Shown here: piece after piece, positions 7,185-15,733 of the stretch | How the letters are laid out: the number at the start of each line of letters is the position of its first letter | Position numbering within the stretch: the stretch's first letter is position 1 | NCBI GenBank assembly: GCA_964390805.1 | Contig: CAYMKL010000089.1 | Coordinates: 1-29,855 of the forward strand | Source: CAYMKL01 sp964390805 | Lineage (GTDB): Bacteria > Chloroflexota > Anaerolineae > VGOG01 | Length of the DNA: 29,855 bases | Reading direction: 5' to 3' | Notes under the pieces: model-generated | What the model was told of the DNA's origin: nothing | The model's input: only the letters and a program-made list of their open reading frames with translations | Databases searched by the model: none | Program-made: the position numbers and the translations under genes

Positions 7185-8528
7185 ATGATGGACGCACAAG
7201 AAGTGTTAAGCAGTCTGGAGAGTGAAGGTATCCAGCATTTGTGGGTGATTTTTCACGATTACAGCGGAAGATCGTGCACCAAGACAGTCCCAAAAGAGCG
7301 CTTTGCAGGCATCTTTGAGAAAGGGGTGGTTTTTGCGCGGGCCGACCTGGATTTCAACCTGGAAGACCACATGGCAGCCGGTTCGATCTTTACCGCCGAA
7401 ACGGGCGACTTTCTTGCCATTCCCGATCCAAGCAGCTATGCGTCCATCCCGTATCGCAATGCGACGGCGCGTATGCACGCCTTCATGCGCGCCGACGATG
7501 GTTCGGCCTGGGAAGCTTGCCCGCGTACCCAGTTGCAGCGCATGGTGGAAGCCTATGCTGCGGAGGAGTTGAGCGTGCGGGTCGGATTTGAGAGTGAGTT
7601 GACTCTATTTGAGCCGCTGGGCGACGGTGAGTACCGGCCAGCCGATACCGACGGCATGTTCACTGTGGCCGGACTGGACCGGCACTATTCGCTGTGGCAA
7701 CGTATCATTGACAGCCTGCACAGCATGGGCGTGCTGGTGGAGCAGTTGGGCAAAGAGTACGGCCCAGGTCAATACGAGGCCACGACCCGCTATGATGAGC
7801 CGCTCAAAGCGGTTGACGACTATCTCACCTTCAAAGAAGTGGCCCGTGCCCTGGCACGCGAAGCCGGTTGGGTGGCCAGTTTTATGCCCAAGCCTTATGC
7901 TCATTTGCCTGGCAACGGCCTGCACCTGCACACAAGTGTGTGGGACGCGGAAGGTAAACGCGACCTGAGTATGGGCGAGACGGACGACGAACCTCTGTCG
8001 CCGCTGGGACGGCACTTTCTGGGTGGACTGCTAACCCACGCGCCCGCGCTGGCGGGCGCTGGCTCGCCCATCGTGAATTCCTACAAGCGACTGCTTCCCG
8101 GCTCGTGGTCCCCAGCGCACATTTGCTGGGGCGTGGGCAACCGGGCGGCGTTGGTGCGCATACCGAGCATGGGGCGTCGGCGACGCATAGAATTCCGCTC
8201 AGGCGATAACGCCAGCAACCCGTTCATCTTCCTGACGGCTGTGATGGCCGCCGGCCTGGACGGCATCCAGAGCAAAATCGAGCCGCCAGCACCGGTCGAA
8301 GACGATGTGGGTCACCTCTCGGCGGAAGAAGCCGCCGCCCGTGGCCTGGAGTTCCTGCCACGCACGCTGCCCGAGGCCCTGGATGCCCTTGAAGCCGACG
8401 GGGTTATGGCAGAGGCATTGGGACCGGTGATCCTCTCCGAATTTCTCAAGGTCAAGCGTTCCGAACTGGCGGCCTATGACCTGCACGTCCACCCATGGGA
8501 ACGCAAGATGTATCTGGAGGCTGTTTAG
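7185..8528 (+). CDS. Glutamine synthetase-family ligase (gamma-glutamylamide synthetase-like)
   Basis: ATP-dependent ligase of the GSI superfamily, 447 aa. The N-terminal beta-grasp part contains D-Y-S-G-R-S-C-T-K at about residues 25-33. The catalytic part keeps the metal and glutamate ligands seen in the family: GFESELTLF, KEYGPGQYEAT, NGLHLHTSVW, NRAALVRIPS and RIEFRSGD. The C-terminus lacks the NLYDLP adenylylation motif of housekeeping GlnA, which fits members that ligate glutamate to amines (PuuA, IpuC, FluG types). The start is at 7185 (or 7188), with AAAAGGAG just upstream. Its TAG stop overlaps the GTG start of the amidohydrolase. The amine substrate is unknown; a true ammonia-using GS is not excluded. 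Confidence 0.85.
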   Translation: MMDAQEVLSSLESEGIQHLWVIFHDYSGRSCTKTVPKERFAGIFEKGVVFARADLDFNLEDHMAAGSIFTAETGDFLAIPDPSSYASIPYRNATARMHAFMRADDGSAWEACPRTQLQRMVEAYAAEELSVRVGFESELTLFEPLGDGEYRPADTDGMFTVAGLDRHYSLWQRIIDSLHSMGVLVEQLGKEYGPGQYEATTRYDEPLKAVDDYLTFKEVARALAREAGWVASFMPKPYAHLPGNGLHLHTSVWDAEGKRDLSMGETDDEPLSPLGRHFLGGLLTHAPALAGAGSPIVNSYKRLLPGSWSPAHICWGVGNRAALVRIPSMGRRRRIEFRSGDNASNPFIFLTAVMAAGLDGIQSKIEPPAPVEDDVGHLSAEEAAARGLEFLPRTLPEALDALEADGVMAEALGPVILSEFLKVKRSELAAYDLHVHPWERKMYLEAV

Positions 8529-9706
8529 TGGTTGACACGTCGGCATTGCCGGTGGTTGATGTCCACTGTCATCCCTTCGTGAACCAGGGCGAGTTGACGC
8601 CTGAGCAGTTCACCGACCTGGCCTCGTTTCCGGGTGGCTCAGCAGAATACATGGCCGAGGGCGGTGTGGAGGTAGACGATGACCTGATTGACGAGCTGCA
8701 AAGGGTCAGGCGCGACATCGTCTACTTTCGCTATCTGGTGCGTCAATTGGCGGATTTCTTCAACTGCGAGCCGGACCTGGACGCCGTCGTTGAGGAGCGA
8801 AACAAGGCCGTACAGGATTATGCTGGCTACGTCAAGCGCCTGTACGACGATTGCAACCTCACGGCGATGGTGGCCGATTTTGGGTATCCCAGAGAACCAT
8901 CGGTGGACAAAGCTCAGTTCATCAAAGCCATGCCAGTTGAGGTCGTTCCCATCTATCGTATCGAGCCACTCATCGCCGAGCTGCTGGACGCAGACATCGA
9001 ATGGCACGAGTTTCGGCAGCGCTACGATGATGCCATTGCCCACGCCATCGAGCACGAAGGTTACCGTGGTCTGAAGTCAATCATCGCCTACCGCACAGGG
9101 CTGGACATCTCACCGCTTAGCCGCACCCCGGATCAGGGCTTGCAAGCGCTGGACGCCATCCGGCGCGGCATAGGCGGCCAGGCGACGAAGAAGCTGCGGG
9201 ATCATCTGCTCTGTCGGGCGTTGGAGCTTTGCATCGAGTACGACGTACCCATGCAAATCCACACGGGCATAGGCGACTATGAGATCAACCTCACCCAGTG
9301 CCGCCCGGCCCTGCTGATGGATTTGCTGCGCTTCCCGACCTTCCGAGCGTGCAAGGTGTTGTTGGTTCACAGCGGCTACCCTTACCATGCGGAAGCGGGC
9401 TACATGGCCAACGTGCTACCCAGGGTGTACTGCGACGTCTCCGAAGGAATCCCCTTCGCCGCCAGTGCCGCCCGGCGTATCTTTGCGGAGATGCTGGAAA
9501 TGGCACCACTCTCCAAGGTCGTGTACGGCTCCGATGGGTTCAATTTGCCGGAGATCAACTACGTGGGAGCAAAGCTAAGTAAGGCTGCCCTGGCCCAGGC
9601 CCTCCAAGATCTGGTCAATGGCGGCATGTTGTCACGAGGTGAAGCACAAGAGGCCGCGGGGCTGATCCTGGCGGGGAATGCACGCCGTCTCTACAGATTG
9701 GATTGA
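8528..9706 (+). CDS. FluG-like amidohydrolase (metal-dependent TIM barrel)
   Basis: A 392-aa amidohydrolase-superfamily protein. The start is chosen as GTG 8528 because GGAGG (8516-8520) is 7 nt upstream and it overlaps the ligase stop (TAGTG). An in-frame ATG at 8495 would lie inside the ligase gene without such a site. Metal-binding elements are H13-C-H15 after strand 1, the His in MQIHTGIGDYEINL, the His in LLVHSGYPYHAEAGYM, and the Asp in VVYGSDGF. Family knowledge: FluG of fungi and plant nodulin/GS proteins fuse this kind of amidohydrolase to a GS domain. Here the two are separate but translationally coupled. The reaction is unknown; hydrolysis of a glutamyl or amide bond is plausible. 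Confidence 0.82.
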   Translation: MVDTSALPVVDVHCHPFVNQGELTPEQFTDLASFPGGSAEYMAEGGVEVDDDLIDELQRVRRDIVYFRYLVRQLADFFNCEPDLDAVVEERNKAVQDYAGYVKRLYDDCNLTAMVADFGYPREPSVDKAQFIKAMPVEVVPIYRIEPLIAELLDADIEWHEFRQRYDDAIAHAIEHEGYRGLKSIIAYRTGLDISPLSRTPDQGLQALDAIRRGIGGQATKKLRDHLLCRALELCIEYDVPMQIHTGIGDYEINLTQCRPALLMDLLRFPTFRACKVLLVHSGYPYHAEAGYMANVLPRVYCDVSEGIPFAASAARRIFAEMLEMAPLSKVVYGSDGFNLPEINYVGAKLSKAALAQALQDLVNGGMLSRGEAQEAAGLILAGNARRLYRLD

Positions 9707-9785
9707 TGGCTGTGCAGAAGACGTGCCCGAACTTCAAGCCAAGTAGAAGGCAGAGGCGCTGATGATCGGGAAGGAGGTTGCCAGG

Positions 9786-11054
9786 ATGAACGATCCAGTA
9801 GAGCGAAAAATCCAATCGGAGATACATGGACGAAATGCCCTCAGGCACATTGAGCGGATTTGTGAGTTCGGGGATCGGTTCGTTGGGACCGAGGGGGATC
9901 AGAAAACTCTCAGCTACGCTCGGGACCACTTTGAAGGGTTGGGCCTCAAGATCGAACTGACAAACATTCGGGTACCAACCTGTGAGGAGAGGAGCGTCGA
10001 GCTCGTCCTTACCGACACAGGCACTAAGCTCGAGGCCGTCAGTCCCTACTTCACTGAAGGCTGCCCAGATGGCGTCGAGGGCGAGATGGTCTATGTCGGC
10101 GAGGGGCGTGAGAAGGACTACGAAGGAATAGATGTCAGAGGAAAGATCGTCGTCCTCAATGAAGCTGCCACCGGATGGGACTGGTTCTGGCTGGGTCCGT
10201 TCTCGAAGAGGGCAGCTATCCATGGCGCGGTCGGATTGATCATCATCCACCCCTTCCCATGGCCCAACCGCATGTCAATGGAGACTGGCAACCTTGACAT
10301 TAGACATCGCTTTGCCGATCAACAAGTGCCCGCAGTTTGCATCTCCGCCTTAGATGGCCTCACCGTGATGCATCACATAGGCCAGGGTAAGACCAATACC
10401 TACCTCAAAATTGATTCTGAAATCTATGACGTGGACAGCGCCATTCTCAGCGGTGTGATAGAAGGTTCTCAGTGGCCCGAGGAACGCATTGCCCTGATAG
10501 GCCACCGCGATAGCCCAATTCCCCCTGCGGCCAATGACAATGGCAGCGGAATTGGCTGTCAGTTGGAGGTGGCCCGTGTCCTCAGCAAGGTCAGGCCCAA
10601 ACGAAGCGTGGAATTCATTTGCAGCACGGGAGAAGAATCAGCCTCTCCCGGCGCCTGGCAATTCGTACAGGCCCACAAGGAGCGTTTGCCGAAAATGAAG
10701 GCCCTCATCAACCTGGATATGCTCGGCACCGGGGGCAGGTTGAACCTTGTCGAAAAGGGCCAGTGGCACGACACCGAGCCGATTGAGTTTACTCCTTGGC
10801 TATTAGAGATGCTCGAAAACGTGGCCGATGAATTGGGTTACCATGTTGGGCGAATGATAGCTGCCACGACTTCGGAGGAAACGAGATTCCTTGAGGCAGG
10901 CGTGCCGGCGGCCTGGTTCTACAAGTGGGACGATTACTATTACCATTCAGAGCATGACACACCTGAAAAGATAGACGCCAATAGCCTCAAGGCCGTAGCT
11001 GACATCGTCGCCATCGCTATCTGGCGCCTGGCCAATGAAGAAGCGGGTGGCTGA
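9786..11054 (+). CDS. M28-family zinc metallopeptidase with PA-like insert
   Basis: Aminopeptidase-type metallopeptidase, 422 aa. The start at ATG 9786 is preferred over 9762 because AAGGAGG (9771-9777) precedes it by 8 nt. A segment around residues 85-205 (VYVGEGREKDYEGIDVRGKIVVL and following) resembles the protease-associated domain inserted in M28 enzymes. All expected co-catalytic zinc residues are visible: H240 in GHRD, D251 in NDNGSG, E283/E284 in TGEES, D311 in NLDMLG, and H387 or H390 in YYHSEHD. No signal peptide is evident, so it is probably cytoplasmic, acting on imported peptides or acyl-amino acids. The substrate is not predictable. Confidence 0.88.
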   Translation: MNDPVERKIQSEIHGRNALRHIERICEFGDRFVGTEGDQKTLSYARDHFEGLGLKIELTNIRVPTCEERSVELVLTDTGTKLEAVSPYFTEGCPDGVEGEMVYVGEGREKDYEGIDVRGKIVVLNEAATGWDWFWLGPFSKRAAIHGAVGLIIIHPFPWPNRMSMETGNLDIRHRFADQQVPAVCISALDGLTVMHHIGQGKTNTYLKIDSEIYDVDSAILSGVIEGSQWPEERIALIGHRDSPIPPAANDNGSGIGCQLEVARVLSKVRPKRSVEFICSTGEESASPGAWQFVQAHKERLPKMKALINLDMLGTGGRLNLVEKGQWHDTEPIEFTPWLLEMLENVADELGYHVGRMIAATTSEETRFLEAGVPAAWFYKWDDYYYHSEHDTPEKIDANSLKAVADIVAIAIWRLANEEAGG

Positions 11055-11375
11055 CGGAGATTTCGGCTGTTGCATGGGACTCCTCCGAAGACGAAGTCGG
11101 CGGTGGTCTTGCGCATGACCTGGGCTTGAAGGGTTCGCCAGGACTCGGAAGGCGCAGGCGCTACCATACCGCCTACGTGAAACGCCGGTCGCCCGGAAAG
11201 CTGTGCAAGCTTATGATTGTTGGAGCCAAGTCCTCCGGTCCTGAGGCCGACGCATGTCCTCTGCTAGCTGCAACCCACAAGTGCTTCACCTGGTCGCCCT
11301 CCCTTTAAGTTCTTTCAGACAACCACATTACACAACTCCTCTCTATCAAGCCACTTAACGCTCTGCTACCTATGA
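11055..11375. other. Intergenic stretch with no recognisable gene
   Basis: This region lies between the metallopeptidase stop and the transposase remnant. Short open frames occur on both strands, but none has a ribosome site plus recognisable motifs. A reverse-strand frame (about 11055-11167) reads through the metallopeptidase end and has no family I recognise. It may hold decayed insertion-sequence DNA related to the remnant downstream, but that is a guess. Confidence 0.4.
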
Positions 11376-11537
11376 GCGAAGCTGATCTTCCCCGTGTCCC
11401 GCTTGCGCAAGGTGCTGGATGTGTCGCCCAGTGGCTACTACGCCTGGCGCGGACGGCCTGCCAGCGCGCGGGAGATGGCGAATCGAGAATTGGTCAAAAA
11501 GATCAAGATGGTGTACAATGTCCACAAAACCAGGGGA
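11376..11537 (+). pseudogene. IS3-family transposase OrfB remnant (N-terminal fragment)
   Basis: About 54 codons are open in frame from just after a stop at 11373-11375. They read like the N-terminus of an IS3/IS150-type OrfB: FPVSRLRKVLDVSPSGYYAW, then R-x-R-P-x-S-A-R and ANRELVKKIKMVYNVHKTRG. In intact transposases a Y-G-x-x-R segment and the DDE domain follow. Here homology stops abruptly at about 11537 and the frame runs into the start of gcvPA. No terminal inverted repeats are seen. It is a scar of a former insertion immediately upstream of the glycine decarboxylase genes. Confidence 0.72.
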
Positions 11538-11575
11538 GTATCTGAGACACTGATAGACGAATGGAGGAACAAAGC

Positions 11576-12973
11576 ATGAGCGAAGGACGAAAGATTGTCT
11601 ACCCCTATATCCCCAACTCCGTGCCCGCGATAAAGGCGCAGATGCTCAAAGAGGTAGGAGCAGAGAGCGCCGACGACTTCTACGAGGATGTCCCGGAGAG
11701 CCTTCGGATCAGAGGAGAAATGAATCTGCCTGAACCCCTCTTGTCCGAATACGCTTTGAAAAGGCACGTGGAGGGCATTCTGGCGAGAAACACGACAGCC
11801 GGGGAGTATCTTAGCTTCTTGGGAGCGGGATGCTATCAACATCACGTGCCAGCCGTGTGCGACGAGGTGAACCGGCGAGGTGAGTTCTTGACCGCCTACG
11901 CAGGCGAGCCTTACGACGACCACGGCCGGTTTCAGGCGCTTTTTGAGTACGCCAGCATGATGGGCGAGCTCCTGAACATGGACGTGGTCAACGTCCCGAC
12001 GTACGACGGGTTTCAGGCCAGTGCCACGTCGCTTCGCATGGCCTGCCGGCTGACGGGCCGACACGAGGTGCTGATAGCCAAAACGGTCAGCGCCGATCTG
12101 CTGTCCAAGATTAGAGACTACTGTAAGCCCAGGATAGAGATCAAGCTGATCGGCTATAACTCCGAGACGGGACAACTGGACCTCGCTGCTCTTAAGGCCG
12201 AGATTTCCGACGAGACGGCTGCCGTCTACTTCGAGAACCCCTCCTACCTCGGCTTTATCGAGACTCGCGGGGAAGAAATCTCCCAGATCGCTCACGATCA
12301 CGGGGCGGTCTGCGTGGTCGGAGCCGATCCGATCTCGCTGGGCGTCCTGACGCCGCCGGCTGACTATGGCGCGGACATCGTCTGCGGCGACATCCAGCCG
12401 TTGGGGATGCACATGCTATTTGGCGGTGGCCAGGCTGGGTTCATCGCCACCCGCGACGAGGAGAGGTACGTGATGGAATATCCTTCCCGCCTGTTCGGCA
12501 TCGCCCCGACGTCCGTTCCGGGCGAATACGGCTTCGGCGACGTGGCCTACGAGAGAACCTCTTTTGCAATCCGCGAGGAGGGCAAGGAGTGGGTGGGCAC
12601 GGCGGCCGCTTTGTGGGGCATCACAGCCGGTGTTTACCTCGCGCTCATGGGGCCCCAGGGCATGGTGGAGATCGGCGAGGGCATCATGGCCAGGTCGCGC
12701 TACGCGATGCTGGAGATGGACAAGATTGAGGGCGTCAAAGCTCCTTTCTTCCAGTCTCCCCATTTCAAGGAATTCGTCGTTAGCTTTGATGGCACGGGCA
12801 AGACCGCTGCGGAAATCAACAAGGCTCTGTTGGCGCGGGGAATCTACGGCGGGAAGGACTTGACCGGGGAGTTCCCGGAACTGGGCAACAGCGCGCTTTA
12901 CTGCGTGACCGAAGTTCATACCCAGGATGACATTGACCGGCTGGTGGCCGCGTTGAAGGAGGTCGTGAAGTAA
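11576..12973 (+). CDS. gcvPA: Glycine dehydrogenase (decarboxylating) subunit 1
   Basis: Alpha-type half of the split P-protein of the glycine cleavage system, 465 aa. It forms a heterotetramer with the next gene product, which decarboxylates glycine and passes the aminomethyl group to lipoylated GcvH. Recognisable family sequence includes the N-terminal YIPNSVPAIKAQML, then FLGAGCYQHHVPAVCDEV, and the central LNMDVVNVPTYDGFQASATS. The start is set at 11576: GGAGG (11563-11567) is 8 nt upstream, which rules out the ATG at 11561 that contains it. One base separates its stop from gcvPB. No gcvT or gcvH is present nearby. Confidence 0.95.
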   Translation: MSEGRKIVYPYIPNSVPAIKAQMLKEVGAESADDFYEDVPESLRIRGEMNLPEPLLSEYALKRHVEGILARNTTAGEYLSFLGAGCYQHHVPAVCDEVNRRGEFLTAYAGEPYDDHGRFQALFEYASMMGELLNMDVVNVPTYDGFQASATSLRMACRLTGRHEVLIAKTVSADLLSKIRDYCKPRIEIKLIGYNSETGQLDLAALKAEISDETAAVYFENPSYLGFIETRGEEISQIAHDHGAVCVVGADPISLGVLTPPADYGADIVCGDIQPLGMHMLFGGGQAGFIATRDEERYVMEYPSRLFGIAPTSVPGEYGFGDVAYERTSFAIREEGKEWVGTAAALWGITAGVYLALMGPQGMVEIGEGIMARSRYAMLEMDKIEGVKAPFFQSPHFKEFVVSFDGTGKTAAEINKALLARGIYGGKDLTGEFPELGNSALYCVTEVHTQDDIDRLVAALKEVVK

Positions 12974-12974
12974 A

Positions 12975-14564
12975 ATGGTTCAACAAGACATTACGAAGCA
13001 CAGATACACGAATGGAAAGCCAAACCTGAGACGATTTCACCAGGCCAGGTGGGATGAGCCCATCATCTTTGAGCTGAGCCGCGAAGGACAGCGGGGCATC
13101 CTCGTCCCTGAGGTCGAGGATGGCATCAGGAACGAGGTCGGGGACGTTCTGGCAAACCTGCCCGAATCCATGCGCCGCAAGCAGCCTCCCAAGCTACCCG
13201 AACTCTCTCAGCCCCAGGTGCTGCGGCACTACGTGAGGCTATCACAGGAGAACCTGGGAGCAGATCTGAACGTCGAGATCGGGCAGGGAACCTGCACCAT
13301 GAAGTACAGCCCCAAGATCAACGAACAGTTGGCCAGCCATCCCAAGCTGGCGGAGCTGCACCCGCTGCAGAACGAGGAAACGGCGCAGGGCATCCTGGAG
13401 ATCATGTACCGTTTCGAGCAGATGCTCAAAGAGATCTCGGGCATGGACCGGTTTTCGCTGCAACCCGCTGCGGGGTCGGCAGCGATCTACGCCAACGCCT
13501 CGATCATCCGCGCCTACCACGAGTCCCTGGGGGAGGCGGGTCAGCGAGACGAGGTCATCACCACTATCTTCTCCCATCCCTCCAATGCGGCCTGCGCCCA
13601 GACGGCCGGCTTCAAGGTCATCACCCTGTACCCGGACGAGGACGGTTATCCCGACGTGGATGCTTTGAAAGCGGCGGTTTCGGAACGGACTGCCGGGCTG
13701 CTGATCACCAACCCGGAGGACACGGGCATCTTCAATCCCAGGATCGAGGAGTTTGTGAGAGTCGTCCACGACGCCGGGGGCCTGTGCTTCTACGATCAGG
13801 CAAACGCCAACGGCATCCTGGGTATCACCCGGGCCAGGGAGGCTGGCTTCGACCTGTGCCACTTCAACCTGCACAAGACCTTCTCGTCGCCCCACGGCTG
13901 CGGTGGGCCGGGGGGCGGTGCCAGCGGCGTGACCGGGGAATTGGCCCGGTTCCTGCCGGTGCCATTGGTCGAGTACGATGGCGAGAGGTATTACCTGGAC
14001 TACGACCGGCCCGACAGCATCGGCAAGCTGCGGCCGTTCTATGGCTACGTCCCCGTCGTCCTGAGAGCGTATGCCTGGGTCATGAGCCTCGGCGCAGAGG
14101 GCTTGCGGGAGGTCGCCGAGATCGCTGTGCTCAACAACAACTATCTGCTCAACAAGATGCTGGAGATCCCCGGCCTGAGCGCGCCGTATGCCAGGGGCAA
14201 GCGACGTATCGAGCAGGTTCGGTACAGTTGGGAAGAGCTAGCGCAGGAGACGGGCGTTCACTCTGAGGAACTGGGCATTCGCGCGGCGGACTTCGGCGTG
14301 CATTATTGGACCAGCCACCACCCGTTCGTCGTTCCAGAGCCCTGCACCCTCGAGCCCACCGAGTCGTTTTGCAGGGACGACCTGGACGAATACGTGGCCA
14401 TCATGAAACACGTGGCACACGAGGCGCGAACGAATCCAGAGTTGGTCAAGACGGCTCCTCACAATAGCACCATCCACACCATTGACCACGCCCCCCTGGA
14501 CGACCCGTCGCAGTGGGCAGTGACCTGGAGAGCGTATCGGAGGAAGGTGAGCCAAGAGACCTGA
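12975..14564 (+). CDS. gcvPB: Glycine dehydrogenase (decarboxylating) subunit 2
   Basis: PLP-bearing beta-type half of the split P-protein, 529 aa, slightly long for the family. The PLP lysine is K301 in CHFNLHKTFSSPHGCGGPG, followed by the conserved glycine-rich loop. PAAGSAAIYANASIIRAYHE and LITNPEDTGIFNPRIEEFV are also recognisable, the former close to the usual AAGAHGE region. It begins one base after gcvPA and must function with it. The TGA stop lies inside one arm of a 15-bp inverted repeat whose other arm encodes the N-terminus of the following protein. The C-terminal 30 residues or so (after PHNSTIHTIDH) match the usual family ending closely enough that no truncation is suspected. Confidence 0.95.
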   Translation: MVQQDITKHRYTNGKPNLRRFHQARWDEPIIFELSREGQRGILVPEVEDGIRNEVGDVLANLPESMRRKQPPKLPELSQPQVLRHYVRLSQENLGADLNVEIGQGTCTMKYSPKINEQLASHPKLAELHPLQNEETAQGILEIMYRFEQMLKEISGMDRFSLQPAAGSAAIYANASIIRAYHESLGEAGQRDEVITTIFSHPSNAACAQTAGFKVITLYPDEDGYPDVDALKAAVSERTAGLLITNPEDTGIFNPRIEEFVRVVHDAGGLCFYDQANANGILGITRAREAGFDLCHFNLHKTFSSPHGCGGPGGGASGVTGELARFLPVPLVEYDGERYYLDYDRPDSIGKLRPFYGYVPVVLRAYAWVMSLGAEGLREVAEIAVLNNNYLLNKMLEIPGLSAPYARGKRRIEQVRYSWEELAQETGVHSEELGIRAADFGVHYWTSHHPFVVPEPCTLEPTESFCRDDLDEYVAIMKHVAHEARTNPELVKTAPHNSTIHTIDHAPLDDPSQWAVTWRAYRRKVSQET

Positions 14565-14620
14565 CAGGTTTTTGCAGGCGGGTGGGAGATGATGAGTCGA
14601 ATTAGAAACCTGTCAGGTCT
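14557..14620. repeat. 15-bp inverted repeat bridging gcvPB stop and next gene start
   Basis: AGACCTGACAGGTTT (14557-14571) and AAACCTGTCAGGTCT (14606-14620) are perfect complements separated by 34 bp. The left arm contains the gcvPB TGA stop (14562-14564). The right arm is translated as R-N-L-S-G-L at the start of the NAD kinase-like protein. In a transcript the hairpin would enclose that gene's ribosome site and start codon, so it could damp its translation. Confidence 0.75.
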
Positions 14621-15716
14621 GATCGTCAACCCGATTGCGGGCATAGGTGGGCGGGTCGGCCTCAAGGGCAGCGATGGAGCGGAGATTCAGAGGAGGGCGC
14701 TGGAGTTGGGCGCTGTGCCCCAATCGCTGAATCGAGCGATCCAGGCCTTGGAAAGGATCAAGCCTGTAGACGATCTTGAGGTCATCACCTACCCCGGCGA
14801 GATGGGAGAAGACGCGGCCAGGGCATGTGGTTTTCAGCCCACGGTCATCGGCTCCATCAAACCGGGCGAGACGACTCCAGAAGACACCGTAGAGGCTGCT
14901 CAGGAAATGCTACGGCTGAGCGTGAATCTGTTGCTCTTTGCCGGTGGCGATGGCACAGCCAGGGACATCTACAACGCCATCGGCCACAGCCTGCCGGTGC
15001 TGGGCATTCCCGCGGGGGTCAAGATCCATTCGGCGGTCTTCGCCACAAATCCCAGAAGCGCGGGAGATCTCGCGGCGCTGTATCTGCGGGGAAGGGTATC
15101 CCGCCTGCGAGAGGCCGAGGTGATGGATATAGACGAGGAAGCGGTTCGGCTGGGCGTCGTTTCGGCCAGGCTGTACGGCTACCTCAAGGTGCCCTTCCAG
15201 AGAAGACTGCTTCAGGGCCTTAAGACGCCCAGCAGCCCTGGAGAACAGGCGGCTATGGCGGCCATAGCCGCCGATGTCGTCAGCAACATGGAGGACGGCT
15301 GGCTCTACGTCATCGGCCCAGGCACTACCACCAGAGCCATCACCACCAGATTGGGATTGGACAAAACGCTGATCGGCGTGGACGTGGTCGCCGAAGGGAA
15401 ACTGATCGCCGCCGACGTGAACGAGTCCCAACTGCTGAAGCTCATTGAAGGGCACAAAGCCAAGATCATCGTCACTCCCATCGGTGGACAGGGCTACATC
15501 TTCGGCCGGGGAAATCAGCAGATCAGTCCGGGGGCTATCAGAGAAGTAGGACGGGAGAACATCGTCGTCGTGAGCACCACCGGGAAGATTCATTCACTGG
15601 GTGGTCGGCCTCTGCGGGTAGATACCGGCGACCAGGAGCTAGACAGGATGCTGGGCGGCTACGTCCAAGTAGTGACCGGGTATGACGAACGAATCATTTA
15701 CAGAGTTGCACACTAG
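14589..15716 (+). CDS. ATP-NAD kinase family protein (COG3199/AcoX-like)
   Basis: A 375-aa member of the ATP-NAD kinase / diacylglycerol-kinase-like fold. The nucleotide-binding GGDGT lies at residues 119-123 in LLLFAGGDGTARDIYNAI. GLIVNPIAGIGGRVGLKGSDG near the N-terminus and GIPAGVKIHSAVFA are hallmarks of the COG3199 group, which includes AcoX of acetoin gene clusters. By family it may phosphorylate NAD, but this subgroup is poorly characterised. The start is uncertain: ATG 14589 and ATG 14592 are adjacent, with GGGAG immediately upstream. The first ten residues are partly encoded by an inverted-repeat arm. Position directly after gcvPB suggests a shared transcript. Confidence 0.82.
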   Translation: MMSRIRNLSGLIVNPIAGIGGRVGLKGSDGAEIQRRALELGAVPQSLNRAIQALERIKPVDDLEVITYPGEMGEDAARACGFQPTVIGSIKPGETTPEDTVEAAQEMLRLSVNLLLFAGGDGTARDIYNAIGHSLPVLGIPAGVKIHSAVFATNPRSAGDLAALYLRGRVSRLREAEVMDIDEEAVRLGVVSARLYGYLKVPFQRRLLQGLKTPSSPGEQAAMAAIAADVVSNMEDGWLYVIGPGTTTRAITTRLGLDKTLIGVDVVAEGKLIAADVNESQLLKLIEGHKAKIIVTPIGGQGYIFGRGNQQISPGAIREVGRENIVVVSTTGKIHSLGGRPLRVDTGDQELDRMLGGYVQVVTGYDERIIYRVAH

Positions 15717-15733
15717 AACAAGGAGAAGTCTCA

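Noticed and set aside
8495..8527. Upstream ATG start for the FluG-like amidohydrolase
   Set aside because: It lies inside the ligase gene with no ribosome site. The GTG at 8528 has GGAGG at ideal spacing and overlaps the ligase stop.
11055..11575. Glycine riboswitch upstream of gcvPA
   Set aside because: I looked for a paired-aptamer-like arrangement but saw only transposase remnant and unstructured sequence. I cannot support it by eye; a covariance-model search would settle it.
11438..12412. A 324-codon reverse-strand open frame
   Set aside because: It is antisense to gcvPA, which is unambiguous by motif and has a good ribosome site. The frame has no motif of its own.
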